A stretch of 64,000 nt of DNA from VFJJ01 sp031362415 (GTDB lineage: Bacteria; Actinomycetota; Acidimicrobiia; IMCC26256; VFJJ01). The number at the start of each line of letters is the position of its first letter. Position 1 is the stretch's first letter. Under the pieces are notes generated by a model. That model was not told the DNA's origin, did not search any database, and saw only the letters and a list, made by a program, of their open reading frames with translations. The DNA is taken from positions 1 to 64,000 of the forward strand of contig JANLSK010000078.1 in the NCBI GenBank assembly GCA_031362415.1, given 5' to 3'. The translations under genes and the position numbers were made by a program. This document shows positions 33,965-42,300 of the stretch, one piece after another.

Positions 33965-34281
33965 TTCGTCGGGTCGGTGCCGGTCACGTGGCAGTCTCGG
34001 ATGGTTCTCCACAGGGTCGTGGCCCGGATGCCTTCAACGAACCTGATGTCGCTGCGGGCGAGGTCGTCCCGCCAGATCTTGATCCGCTCGAGTTCGCTCC
34101 GCCGGGCACGGTAGGCGCTGGGAACCGTCACGTTGACCTTCGCCGGGTTGGCGTCGGTCAGATCGTTGAGCACGAGCGCCGATTCGTGGGAGATCGCTGC
34201 ATCATGGCCGACGAGCAGTACCGCGCCGGCGAGCTCGGTCTGCTCGGTGATCGGCAACTGTGGGATTCGATAAAGGTGTGG
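33965..34281 (-). pseudogene. Fragment of AbiEi-like (type IV TA) antitoxin / transcriptional regulator
   Basis: The minus-strand frame reads YRIPQLPITEQTELAGAV, then DAAISHESALVLNDLTDANP, VNVTVPSAYRARRSELERI, and GIRATTLWRTIRDC. This is the C-terminal part of AbiEi-type antitoxin regulators (ISHESAL, V(T)VP and R-V/A-T-T-x-x-R-T motifs). The N-terminal winged-helix domain and the frame's end are missing, and no AbiEii nucleotidyltransferase toxin follows. It is a relic, directly upstream of the SRPBCC operon. Confidence 0.65.
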
Positions 34282-34298
34282 CTCTTTGGTAGGGACTG

Positions 34299-34490
34299 AT
34301 CATGCGGCCATCGGGATGGTCCCGCCCGCGTAACGGGTCGCGCGGACCCGCTTGTGTTCTGCGGCGATGGTGTTGCCAGTACGCCGGCCAGTCGCCGTTG
34401 GCTCGGAGCGTCCGGAGTTTCAGCATGGCTTCTGCTCCCTCGAGCGACCCCTCAAACCCTCGACCAACGACAACGTCACGATCACCCTCG
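34299..34490 (-). pseudogene. C-terminal remnant of ISKra4-type transposase
   Basis: On the minus strand the sequence EGAEAMLKLRTLRANGDWPA followed by YWQHH is typical of the end of ISKra4-family transposases (AEAVLKLRAL-x-N-G-D-x-x-x-YW). After a one-base shift it continues as AEHKRVRATRYAGGTIPMAA and a stop at 34299, again the usual ending. The N-terminal catalytic part is gone. It is evidence of transposition at the left end of the island. Confidence 0.6.
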
Positions 34491-34764
34491 TCGGCCCCAG
34501 CGACACCAGGACCACCGCCGTCGCCAACTGCACCACCTGGGAGACGGGATAGCCGGGATCTGGTCGAACGACCGGACGTTGTGAAGCACGCTGCGGACGC
34601 TGGCCGAGGGTGTCGGCATCGGTATCGGACACCGTCAGCCCACCGCAGCGGCCGAGGGGGTAGGGTCATCAGATTAGGTACAATACGTAGACTGAATACC
34701 GGGGGTGAGTTCACCGGCCATGCCTCGGATCACGACGGCAGAGTGTCACCAGGAGGATCGGTCC
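34491..34764. promoter_or_regulatory. Non-coding stretch with likely promoter of the amidohydrolase gene
   Basis: No gene is seen. A TACAAT hexamer (34679-34684) in an AT-rich patch (34668-34700, unusual for this DNA) is a possible -10 element 80 nt before the amidohydrolase start. A matching -35 is not clear. GTACAATA also occurs on the minus strand at 46616-46623, upstream of the second Liv binding-protein gene. Confidence 0.35.
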
Positions 34765-35955
34765 ATGAGCCTCGGCTACGCCATCACCGACTGCGACACG
34801 CACTGCTACGAGCCCCGCGATGCGTTCACGCGATATCTCCCCAAGGAGTACCTCGACAGAACGGTCACCACGATCACCGACGCCAGCGGGTTCGAGCGCA
34901 TCCTGACGGGCAGCCGGGTCGCGACGTTCGTTTCTGAGGCCGGCCTGGGCTTCGATCTCGCCTACCGGCCGGGCACGCTCAAGGAGATGCTCCGGCAGAT
35001 GGGCTCGGGTAATCCGGTCGAGGCCTACCAGCCGGAGCCCATCCGTCCGGAGTACCTGAAACGCGAGCCGAGGGAAACCCTGCTTCGCCAGCAGGGGGTC
35101 GAGCGGTGTGTCCTCTACCCGGCCAGCATGGCCCTGTCGGCCGAGCACTACCTCGACGACACCGACGCTCTGTACGTGAACCTCAGCTCCTTCAATCGCT
35201 GGTACAACGAGGAGTGGGGCTTCGACCGCGACGGCGTGATCTATGCGACCGCGGTGATGTCGCTGCGCGATCTCGATCGCGGGGTCGCGCTGGCCGAGGA
35301 GATCATCGCCGCGGGCGCCAAGTTCGTGCTGTTCCCCACCGGCCCGGCCTACGGACGCTCCCCGGGAGACCCCTATTTCGATCCGATCTGGTCGCGACTC
35401 AGCGAGGCGGGCGTCACCCTCGCCTATCACATCATGCCGTTCTGGTACTTCAACGCCATCTCGCCGGGGTGGGGCCACGCCACCGACCCTGCCTCATGGC
35501 ACATGGCGGCGTGGCAATGGATGAACGTCTACGGCGAGCGGCCGATCATCGATACCCTGTCGGCGCTGATCTACGACAACGTGTTCGGCCGATTCCCGAA
35601 CCTCAACTGCGTGGTCTCCGAGCATGGCGCGAGCTGGATCCCCCACATGCTCGAGCTCATGGACAAGAGCCGCGGCATGGGGCGTAACGGTCCCTGGATC
35701 GGCGGCAAGCTCACCGAACGCCCCAGCGCGATCTTCAAGGAACACGTGCGGGTCACCCCCTACCCCGAAGACGACGTGGCGAAGCTCGTCCACCAGCTCG
35801 ACGGCGACGCCTCGTGCCTCGTGCTGGGTTCCGACTATCCCCACGCCGAGGGCGTCGCCGAGCCGGCCGATTTCCTCGACGGCCTCCGCTCGCTCGACGA
35901 CGTGACGACCCGTGGCATCGTCTCCACCAACGCCGCCAAGCTGTTCGCTCGCTAG
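34765..35955 (+). CDS. Amidohydrolase-2 family metal-dependent hydrolase/decarboxylase
   Basis: ATG 34765 with AGGAGG at 34751-34756. The 396 residues form a TIM barrel of the amidohydrolase_2 (ACMSD-like) family. Metal and catalytic positions: ITDCDTHCYEP (D-x-H type start), TLAYHIMPFWYF (His), CVVSEHGASWIPHMLE and LVLGSDYPHAEG (Asp). Family members hydrolyse or decarboxylate ring-cleavage or aromatic acids. It heads the catabolic part of the island; a second family member is at 53225. The substrate is unknown. Confidence 0.88.
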   Translation: MSLGYAITDCDTHCYEPRDAFTRYLPKEYLDRTVTTITDASGFERILTGSRVATFVSEAGLGFDLAYRPGTLKEMLRQMGSGNPVEAYQPEPIRPEYLKREPRETLLRQQGVERCVLYPASMALSAEHYLDDTDALYVNLSSFNRWYNEEWGFDRDGVIYATAVMSLRDLDRGVALAEEIIAAGAKFVLFPTGPAYGRSPGDPYFDPIWSRLSEAGVTLAYHIMPFWYFNAISPGWGHATDPASWHMAAWQWMNVYGERPIIDTLSALIYDNVFGRFPNLNCVVSEHGASWIPHMLELMDKSRGMGRNGPWIGGKLTERPSAIFKEHVRVTPYPEDDVAKLVHQLDGDASCLVLGSDYPHAEGVAEPADFLDGLRSLDDVTTRGIVSTNAAKLFAR

Positions 35956-35985
35956 GACTGCCGTCGCTCGGACGCTGCGCCACGC

Positions 35986-36960
35986 TCAACCGCCGCCTTG
36001 GCGCAGCCGGTGGTGGGCCACCGCGATCACGGCGTCATCCTGACCGTGGGCGATCAGCTCGGTGCGTACGAGCACGGTGTCGGTGTGGGCGGAGTTGCTG
36101 CGGCCGGCATCGCTACGGGCGGTGTCGCTGCGGGCCTGGCCCCGTCCTGGCCCGCCGGTGAGCACCGTGCCCGACGTGCGGAACGGTCCGCTCCGGCCCG
36201 CCTTGACGATGCGCACGCTCGCGCTTTCGACGGTGACCGCGCCCGCGGAGCCGGCCCCTGCCGCTCCTGCGAGATCGATCGCGGTGGCTTCGAGCGCAAC
36301 GAGGATCGGCCCGTGGTGGAGCGTGTCGGTCCCGACGCGTGTGGAGAGCCCGGCGATCTCGTACCCCCCGGAGATGGGAATGGCGTCGTAGGCCAGGGCC
36401 AGCGGCGGGAAGGCGCCATCGCTGCCAGAGGTGCCGCCGCCGGCCCTGGCGGGATCGGTGTACTCGAAGCCGGGTGGAGTCGGCGAGATAACGGCCCAGT
36501 CGGCCGTACCGATCCCGAGTACCCGGTCGTGGTCGTCGGTATCGACGAACGTGGCCTCGGTGAACACCTGGGTCCGAGCCCAGCGCACGACCCGTCCGAG
36601 CACATGCACGACCTTGACGTCATGTGCCGGATCGACGATCTGCACCTCGATGTGCGTCAGGCCGAGGTGGTACACGCGGTCGATGCAGATCCCCGCGGTG
36701 TCGAGCATGGCGATGGCCAGGGGCGCGCTCTGGAGCCCGCCCGGTCCGCCGCTTTCCGGGCCCCCGAGTGCACGGGGGATTCGCAGGTCGGGCCGGAGCA
36801 CCATGCGCCCGATCGCGTGATCAGGATCGGCCATGACCGACGAGCAGCCGAGGTGGCGGTAGCTGACGAGCTCCCCCATCGCCGGGGCCCACACGCCGTA
36901 GGGGCTCTCGGCGCCCCTCCGGGCCTGGTCGCCCACCCCGTCACCCGCTTGCCGGCTCAC
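35986..36960 (-). CDS. Tandem hotdog-fold thioesterase-like protein
   Basis: GTG 36960 (VSRQAGDGVGDQARRGAESP) is chosen as start; GTG or ATG farther upstream overlaps the next gene. The first ~165 residues look like a PaaI/acyl-CoA thioesterase hotdog (LQSAPLAIAMLDTAGICIDR, VYHLGLTHIEVQIVDPAHDV, RTQVFTEATFVDTDDHDRVL). The second half (PPLALAYDAIPISGGYEIAG to the end) resembles a second hotdog, with THIEV-like GPILVALEATAIDL and a low-complexity Arg/Ser/Asp insertion (SDTARSDAGRSNSAHTD). About 324 residues. It probably cleaves acyl-CoA thioesters of the local pathway. No RBS is obvious. Confidence 0.7.
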   Translation of the reverse strand: MSRQAGDGVGDQARRGAESPYGVWAPAMGELVSYRHLGCSSVMADPDHAIGRMVLRPDLRIPRALGGPESGGPGGLQSAPLAIAMLDTAGICIDRVYHLGLTHIEVQIVDPAHDVKVVHVLGRVVRWARTQVFTEATFVDTDDHDRVLGIGTADWAVISPTPPGFEYTDPARAGGGTSGSDGAFPPLALAYDAIPISGGYEIAGLSTRVGTDTLHHGPILVALEATAIDLAGAAGAGSAGAVTVESASVRIVKAGRSGPFRTSGTVLTGGPGRGQARSDTARSDAGRSNSAHTDTVLVRTELIAHGQDDAVIAVAHHRLRQGGG

Positions 36961-36985
36961 CGCAGACGCCCACCGTCGACCGCGA

Positions 36986-37459
36986 TCACAGCGGAGGCAA
37001 GGAATCGAGCGGATGGATCCGGCCGTCGAAACCGGCGGGACGGGCGATGGTGAGGCCGGCGAGGTATCGCGACGAGAAACGCCAACCGTCCGGGGTGCGG
37101 CGCACCTCGTCGTCATAGATCCCGAGGAACTGTATGGCCCGTCCGTCGGAGCGGCGCCGGGCCCACTCGGTCAGCGGGAACCGGGCCCGAGCCCGATCGC
37201 CGTCGACCCTGACCAGACCCTGATGCGTCGTCTGGAACACGAACTCGAGATCGGCGATCGAGGCCGAGATGATGGCCACGATCGCCGCGTGGCCGACGGC
37301 CGGCTCGGTGACGCCCGAGCGCAGCTCGCCGTCGTCGGAGAACACCAGCACCGCTTCCTCGAGCGCACCGCGGCACATGGCCTCGCTGTAGGAGACCGCA
37401 AGCTGGTTGATGGCGACGATGTCGGCCGCCTGGGCCGGCGTGGGTTGGGGGAGGATCAT
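36986..37459 (-). CDS. NTF2-fold (SnoaL-like) protein
   Basis: ATG 37459 (MILPQPTPAQAADIVAINQL); 157 residues. The pattern AINQLAVSYSEAMCRGALEE, VFSDDGELRSGVTEP and RRTPDGWRFSSRYLAGL is that of SnoaL_4-type polyketide-cyclase-like proteins. Many serve as isomerases, dehydratases or helpers in catabolic clusters. The gene lies 25 nt before the hotdog gene on the same strand. An inverted repeat TTCAC-N6-GTGAA (37500-37515) lies 40 nt upstream of the start. Confidence 0.8.
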   Translation of the reverse strand: MILPQPTPAQAADIVAINQLAVSYSEAMCRGALEEAVLVFSDDGELRSGVTEPAVGHAAIVAIISASIADLEFVFQTTHQGLVRVDGDRARARFPLTEWARRRSDGRAIQFLGIYDDEVRRTPDGWRFSSRYLAGLTIARPAGFDGRIHPLDSLPPL

Positions 37460-37499
37460 GCTCTCAGGCCTCCGAGCAGTGGTCAGTTGGACATGGTAT

Positions 37500-37515
37500 T
37501 TCACGTCGTTGTGAA
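37500..37515. promoter_or_regulatory. Inverted repeat upstream of NTF2-like gene
   Basis: TTCAC and GTGAA are perfectly paired across six bases, in the promoter position of the gene starting at 37459 (minus). It may be an operator; the arms are short, so chance is possible. Confidence 0.3.
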
Positions 37516-37611
37516 CAATGCTCGGATGGTGGGGGCCGTGCACGCCCGCGGGCAAGATCAAGAAGTTCGTGCTGCGCGACGGCCTGCGTCAGGCGCAGCC
37601 GTAGCGTCAGA

Positions 37612-38427
37612 TCAGCCCACGTCCTCGCCCCGCATGCGCCGGAGGCGGCGGTTCGTTCCTTCGAGCCAGCGGTCGTAGTCGCCGGCCTTGCGCAGATACG
37701 ACTCGCCGACCCGCGGGTGGGGCAACACCAGGAAACGCCCCTCCGCCATGGCTTCGACGGTGAGCTCGGCGCACAGCTCCGGCTCGACGATATCGCCGAT
37801 GCTCTGCATGACCGCGCCCGCGCCCGCGCCGGCCACCGACGCGTCTTCGTTCTCCTCCACCCGTCCGAGCATCCCGGTGTTGACGGCATTCGGGCACAAA
37901 CAGGTGACACGAATCCCAAGATGTGAGTAGTTGAGAGCCACCCACTCGGCGAAGCCAAGGCCGCCGTGCTTGGTCAGCGTGTAGGCCATGCCCGACGGGC
38001 CGGTGACGAGCGCCGCCGACGACAACGTCTGCACGAGGTGGCCCCCACCCGCCTCGACCATCTGGGGGAGCACGGCCTGGGCGGCCCACACGTGCGCGAG
38101 CAAGTTGATGTCGACCACGCGACGAACCTGCTCGGGCGTCGATGCCAGATCGGGCCCGATGTCGTTGACCCCGGCGTTCGAGCACATGACGTGAACCGGG
38201 CCGAAGGCACTCGTTGCCCGGGCAACGAGCTCGGTGACCGCGACGGGGTCGGCGACGTCGCAGGCGACGGCCAGCCCACCGATGCGTTCGGCGATCCGTG
38301 CGGCGCGCGCCTCGTCGATGTCGGCGACGACCACCTTCGCCCCTTCGCGTGACAGCCGCTCGGCCAACGCTCGGCCGATCCCGTGCCCACCACCGGTGAC
38401 CACGGCACAACGATCCCTGAGATCCAT
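37612..38427 (-). CDS. SDR-family NAD(P)-dependent oxidoreductase
   Basis: ATG 38427 overlaps the acyl-CoA dehydrogenase stop by one base (TGATG). 271 residues with TGGGHGIG, SNAGVND (NNAG variant), TLSSAAL and an intact YTLTK active site; ADIDEARA after beta2 suggests NAD(H). The C-terminal ~45 residues (LPHPRVGESYLRKAGDYDRW) extend beyond the core, a feature of a group of catabolic SDRs from actinobacteria. It is translationally coupled to the acyl-CoA dehydrogenase. Confidence 0.9.
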   Translation of the reverse strand: MDLRDRCAVVTGGGHGIGRALAERLSREGAKVVVADIDEARAARIAERIGGLAVACDVADPVAVTELVARATSAFGPVHVMCSNAGVNDIGPDLASTPEQVRRVVDINLLAHVWAAQAVLPQMVEAGGGHLVQTLSSAALVTGPSGMAYTLTKHGGLGFAEWVALNYSHLGIRVTCLCPNAVNTGMLGRVEENEDASVAGAGAGAVMQSIGDIVEPELCAELTVEAMAEGRFLVLPHPRVGESYLRKAGDYDRWLEGTNRRLRRMRGEDVG

Positions 38428-39659
38428 CAGAACAGATCCCCTCCGGCCGCGCTCGCCGTCGTCCCGTCACGCTCGTACGCCTTCACCACGTTGCGGCCGA
38501 CGATCCACTTGTGCACCTCGTCGGGACCGTCGACGAGTCGGTTCGCTCGCGCCTCGGCGTACCACAGAGCCAGCGGCGTGTCGGTGGTGTAGCCCAGCGA
38601 CCCGTGGATCTGCATCGACGTGTCGACGACGTTGTGCAACATGCGCGCGATGTAGTTCTTGGCGATCGAGTTCTCCTGGCGCAGCTCGAGGCCCCGGTCC
38701 ATCTTGTAGGCGATGTGCAAGACCATGAGGCGGGTGATGTAGAGCTGCTCGGCACACTCGGCGAGCATCCATTGGATGCCCTGACGGTCGGCGACGCGCT
38801 CACCGAAGCTGACCCGCTCGGTCGCTCGCGACGCAGCCATGTCGAGCGCGGCCTGAGCTCGGGCGATGCTCCACATCCCGTGACGGAGGCGGCCGTAGCC
38901 CAGCCGATGCTGGCCCATGCTGAAGCCCTCGCCCACCCCACCGAGCACGTTCTCGTGGGGGACGACGAGGTTCTCGATCGCCACCTCGGCGTGGCCCATG
39001 ACGGTTTCATTCTCGAAGCGCGGTTCGAGCCCCTCGCTCAGCACCGGTATGTCGCGCACGATGCGATACCCGGGATCGGGCAGCTCGACGAGGAACGTCG
39101 AGAACTGCCGATGACGGGGGGCATCGGGGTCGGTCTTGGCCATGACCAGAGCCAGGCTGGCCCGACTGGCTCCGCTCGAGAACCACTTCTCCCCGTTGAG
39201 GATCCAGTTGTCTCCATCGCGAACGGCCGTGGTCTGCATGCCCGTCGCGTCGGCACCGGCTGCTCGCTCGGTCATCGAGAAGCAGATGCGCATGCGCCCG
39301 TCGACGAGTGGCGCCAGGTACCTGCGCTTGTGCTCGTCGGTGCCGTGCTCGATGAGAGTGAGCATCGTGGCGTCCTGGGGGCCCATGCAATTCATGGCCC
39401 AGGCGGCGAGATGCGTCCGGCCGACCTCGATCTGCACGATGGCGTTCTCGAGATGGTTGAGGCCCATCCCGCCCCACTCCTTGGGGACGAACGGGCACCA
39501 CAGGCCCTGGGCTCTGGCGATCTGCTGCAGGTCGGAGACGATGTCGGCGTAGGGCCGCGTGCCGACCTGAGCCTCGGCGGGAAGCACGTGCTCGTCGATG
39601 AAACGAGCGACCCGGGCTCGCAGAGCCTTGGTCTCTGCGGGAATCTCGAAGTCGATCAT
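38427..39659 (-). CDS. Acyl-CoA dehydrogenase
   Basis: ATG 39659 (MIDFEIPAETKALRARVARF) with GAGGAGC upstream; 410 residues. The three-part ACAD fold is clear: CFSMTERAAGADATGMQTTA (FAD/substrate site), NGEKWFSSGA, LGYGRLRHGMWSIARAQAAL and IHGSLGYTTDTPLALWYAEA, then KWIVGRNVVKAYERDG. It matches the ACAD10/11-like group, which often sits beside an APH-like kinase gene, as here (39720). These pairs act on 4-hydroxy acids in some organisms: the kinase phosphorylates and the dehydrogenase helps eliminate. Divergent from that kinase over 60 nt. Confidence 0.92.
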   Translation of the reverse strand: MIDFEIPAETKALRARVARFIDEHVLPAEAQVGTRPYADIVSDLQQIARAQGLWCPFVPKEWGGMGLNHLENAIVQIEVGRTHLAAWAMNCMGPQDATMLTLIEHGTDEHKRRYLAPLVDGRMRICFSMTERAAGADATGMQTTAVRDGDNWILNGEKWFSSGASRASLALVMAKTDPDAPRHRQFSTFLVELPDPGYRIVRDIPVLSEGLEPRFENETVMGHAEVAIENLVVPHENVLGGVGEGFSMGQHRLGYGRLRHGMWSIARAQAALDMAASRATERVSFGERVADRQGIQWMLAECAEQLYITRLMVLHIAYKMDRGLELRQENSIAKNYIARMLHNVVDTSMQIHGSLGYTTDTPLALWYAEARANRLVDGPDEVHKWIVGRNVVKAYERDGTTASAAGGDLF

Positions 39660-39699
39660 CGGCGCTCCTCGCACTCGATCACGTGACCCACCGGCGATG

Positions 39700-39710
39700 T
39701 TATGGCATAA
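39700..39710. promoter_or_regulatory. Short palindrome in ACAD/APH divergent promoter
   Basis: TTATG-G-CATAA, 5-bp arms around a single base, lies in the 60-nt gap between the divergent acyl-CoA dehydrogenase and kinase genes, ten nucleotides before the kinase ATG. It could be bound by the TetR protein encoded at 40811 and control both directions. Confidence 0.35.
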
Positions 39711-39719
39711 ACTGTCAAC

Positions 39720-40814
39720 ATGGCTGGAACTGACACTTCCTCAGCGACGGGGCCGTCCGACCCCGCCAACAGAGCGGGCGACGCTCTCATCGACGTCGGC
39801 GCATTGCGCGAGTGGCTCGTCGAGTCGGTCGGCGATCCGACGATGGCCACGGCGCCGTTGACGGCCGAGCGCATCGGTCAGGCGACGGGCGTCGGCAATG
39901 CCCTGTTCTTCCTGCACTGGGGTGAGCGACAGCTCGTGCTCCGTCGACCACCCGGCGCCAAGATCACCGCAAGCGCCGGCGACATGACCCGTGAGGCCCG
40001 CCTGCTGGGCGCCCTGGCAGGCACCGAAGTGCGCCACCCGCGACTCGTCGGATCGTGCAGCGACACCTCGGTGATCGGCGCACCGTTTCTCGTCATGGAG
40101 CGCATCGACGGTTTCACGCCCGTTGCCCCGCTGCCCGAGCCATTTGCCAGCGACGCCGAATGCCGCGGGCACCTCGGGCTCGAGATCGTCGACGCGCTGG
40201 CCGAGCTGGCGCTCGTCAACTGGCGCTCGGTCGGGCTCGTCGGCTTCGGCAAGCCCGACGGGTTCCTCGCCCGTCAGGTCGACCGGTGGCTCTGGCAGCT
40301 CGACAGCTACCGAACCCGGGAGCTCCCCGGTCTCGACGCGCTCTCGCAGTGGCTGCGCGACGAGCTCCCGGCGCCGGGCCCCGTCGGGATCGTTCACGGC
40401 GACTACAGCACGTTCAACGTGATGTTCGCCCACGACAGGCCGGTCCGCCTCGCCGCCATCATCGACTGGGACACGGCAACGATCGGCGAGCCGCTGATGG
40501 ACCTGGGCCATCTCCTGGCCCGGTGGGATCAGACCGACGAGGAACCGACCGAGCTCGGCGCAGAGGACAATCCCGATCGCACCGGCCTCGCGCCCCGACA
40601 CGTGCTCGCCGAGCGTTACGCGGCCCGCACCGGGTTCGACCTCACCAACCTCAGGTACTACGAGGTCGTCTCCCTGTTCAAGCTGGCCTGCATCATGGAG
40701 GGTCACCACGCCACCGAGATCACCACCGTTGCGCCAGACGCCCGCCGGTTCACGGAGACCTCGTTGGCCATCATCAGGGATGCGCTGCGCATCGCCGACG
40801 GGGCTCGCCCGTGA
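39720..40814 (+). CDS. APH/ACAD10-like phosphotransferase
   Basis: ATG 39720; 364 residues. Protein-kinase-like fold of the aminoglycoside phosphotransferase group: NALFFLHWGERQLVLRRPPG (ATP lobe), GIVHGDYSTFNVMFAHDRP (catalytic HGDxxxxN), IIDWDTATIGEPLMDLGHL (metal-binding DxD). This subtype (FadE36/ACAD10 N-terminal-like) acts with ACADs on hydroxyacyl substrates rather than on antibiotics; that is family knowledge. The stop overlaps the TetR start as GTGA. Confidence 0.88.
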   Translation: MAGTDTSSATGPSDPANRAGDALIDVGALREWLVESVGDPTMATAPLTAERIGQATGVGNALFFLHWGERQLVLRRPPGAKITASAGDMTREARLLGALAGTEVRHPRLVGSCSDTSVIGAPFLVMERIDGFTPVAPLPEPFASDAECRGHLGLEIVDALAELALVNWRSVGLVGFGKPDGFLARQVDRWLWQLDSYRTRELPGLDALSQWLRDELPAPGPVGIVHGDYSTFNVMFAHDRPVRLAAIIDWDTATIGEPLMDLGHLLARWDQTDEEPTELGAEDNPDRTGLAPRHVLAERYAARTGFDLTNLRYYEVVSLFKLACIMEGHHATEITTVAPDARRFTETSLAIIRDALRIADGARP

Positions 40815-41446
40815 CGACCGTCGCCGGGGCTGATCTCCGTCAACGACGGCGCGAGCTGACCGCCGACGAGATCGAGCGGGCCGCGATGGAGCTGTTCGCC
40901 GCCCGGGGCTTCGCCGAGGTCACCGTCGACGAGATCGCCGACGCCGCCGGGATCTCACCCCGCACCTTCTTCCGGTACTTCCCGACCAAGGCTCACGTCG
41001 TGGGCGCCCATCGCCAGCGCCTCAACCATCGTCTCGTGCGAGCGTTCGAGGCTCGCCCGGAATCCGAGACGATGGTGTCGGCCCTCCGCGCGGCCTACCT
41101 GGCAACGGCCAGGATGCGCCCCGAGGACCGGGCCCGGGTCGTCCTCGTCGGACGCCTCCTCACGTCGCCCGACCCGCTCGTGTCGAGCGACGTCGGCTAC
41201 GACATCGCGACGAGGAACGCACTCGTCGACGTGGTCGCACGGCGCTACGGCGTCCACCCGACGAACGACATGCGGCCCGCCATCGTCGTGGGCGCCATGG
41301 GCGTGGCTGCGCAGACGGCTTTTCTCACCTGGCTCGACCGCCCCGGGCGCGCGAACTTGGCCGATCTGATGGATGACGCGATCGGCGTGGTCGTCGACGG
41401 CCTCGCCACCATCGACCGTCCCAGTCAACCCCCACGACCGGGTTGA
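40811..41446 (+). CDS. TetR-family transcriptional regulator
   Basis: GTG 40811 overlaps the kinase stop. 211 residues: N-terminal helix-turn-helix (TVDEIADAAGISPRTFFRYF, then PTKAHVV) and a ligand-binding C-terminal domain of the TetR_C/MftR-like kind. A longer upstream open frame only overlaps the kinase. It is likely a local repressor of the acyl-CoA genes and may bind the palindrome at 39700 or the one at 46627. Confidence 0.9.
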   Translation: MTTVAGADLRQRRRELTADEIERAAMELFAARGFAEVTVDEIADAAGISPRTFFRYFPTKAHVVGAHRQRLNHRLVRAFEARPESETMVSALRAAYLATARMRPEDRARVVLVGRLLTSPDPLVSSDVGYDIATRNALVDVVARRYGVHPTNDMRPAIVVGAMGVAAQTAFLTWLDRPGRANLADLMDDAIGVVVDGLATIDRPSQPPRPG

Positions 41447-41532
41447 CGGCCGTCTTGGTGGCCTTGGTCTGCGCCCACGGATGCGCACGCGCACCGTCGG
41501 CACGAACAAGGCCGAGAGGCGGGCGATCCGAC

Positions 41533-42300
41533 TCAGACGTCGCCGAGGTAGCGGCGGAACACGTCGCCGTCTTGGAGCTCCTCGGAGGTGCCACAGAAGG
41601 CGATCTCGCCCCGGTTGAGAACGTAGACCTTCGCAGCCATGGCCAGGGCCCTGGCCAAGAATTGGTCGACGATCAGCAGGGCGGCGCCAGCAGCGGCGAT
41701 GCCGGCGAGGAACGTGAAGATCTCGTCGACCACGATGGGGGCGAGGCCGAGCGACGCTTCGTCGACGAGGACGAGCTGCGGGTCGCGGGCGTAGGCCCGG
41801 GACACGGCCAGCATCTGCTGTTGCCCACCGCTCATCGTTCCGGCCCGCTGCGCGAGGCGGTCACCCAGGATCGGGAACGCGGCGATGCACCGTTCGATGG
41901 CCTCGTCCTCATGACCGGGCTCGGCTTGGAGGACGAGGTTCTCGCGCACGGTGAGCGACCGGAAGATGCCTCGGCCCTCGGGGATGTGACACAACCCCCG
42001 TGCCGCCCGCTGATTGGGGGCCAGCCGGGTGACGTCGGCTCCGTCGAGATGCACCGTTCCGACGCTGGGGCGGATGAGCCCCGAGGCCGTCTTCAACAGG
42101 GTGGTCTTGCCGGCGCCGTTGGGCCCGAGCAGCGCGGTGACCGAGCCCTTCTCGACGGTGAGATCGACGCCGCGCAGGATCGTGCTGTGGCCGTACCCGC
42201 TCGCGATGCCACGCAGCTCCAGCGCGGTAGTCGCCGTCGACGCGCGCTCAGGAGAGGAGGCGCCGTTGGACGTGGCCCCGGCCGACGGGCGCCCGGTCAC
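41533..42300 (-). CDS. livF: Branched-chain amino acid-type ABC transporter ATPase LivF (second system)
   Basis: GTG 42300 overlaps the upstream stop as GTGA. 255 residues with a ~25-residue Ala/Ser/Thr N-terminal tail, then ALELRGIASGYGHSTILRGV. Walker A GPNGAGKT at ~58, HIPEGRGIFRSLTV (LivF type), signature MSGGQQQMLAVSRAY. Walker B is LVLVDEASLGL, with Ala for the usual Pro, and the switch region reads LLIVDQFLARAL where LivF normally has VEQN. These are mild departures; ATPase activity is probably kept. Works with the LivHMG fusion encoded upstream. Confidence 0.9.
   Translation of the reverse strand: MTGRPSAGATSNGASSPERASTATTALELRGIASGYGHSTILRGVDLTVEKGSVTALLGPNGAGKTTLLKTASGLIRPSVGTVHLDGADVTRLAPNQRAARGLCHIPEGRGIFRSLTVRENLVLQAEPGHEDEAIERCIAAFPILGDRLAQRAGTMSGGQQQMLAVSRAYARDPQLVLVDEASLGLAPIVVDEIFTFLAGIAAAGAALLIVDQFLARALAMAAKVYVLNRGEIAFCGTSEELQDGDVFRRYLGDV

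Noticed and set aside
39720..40814. Aminoglycoside resistance gene
   Set aside because: APH fold, but of the ACAD10/FadE36-linked catabolic type next to an acyl-CoA dehydrogenase; no reason to call resistance.
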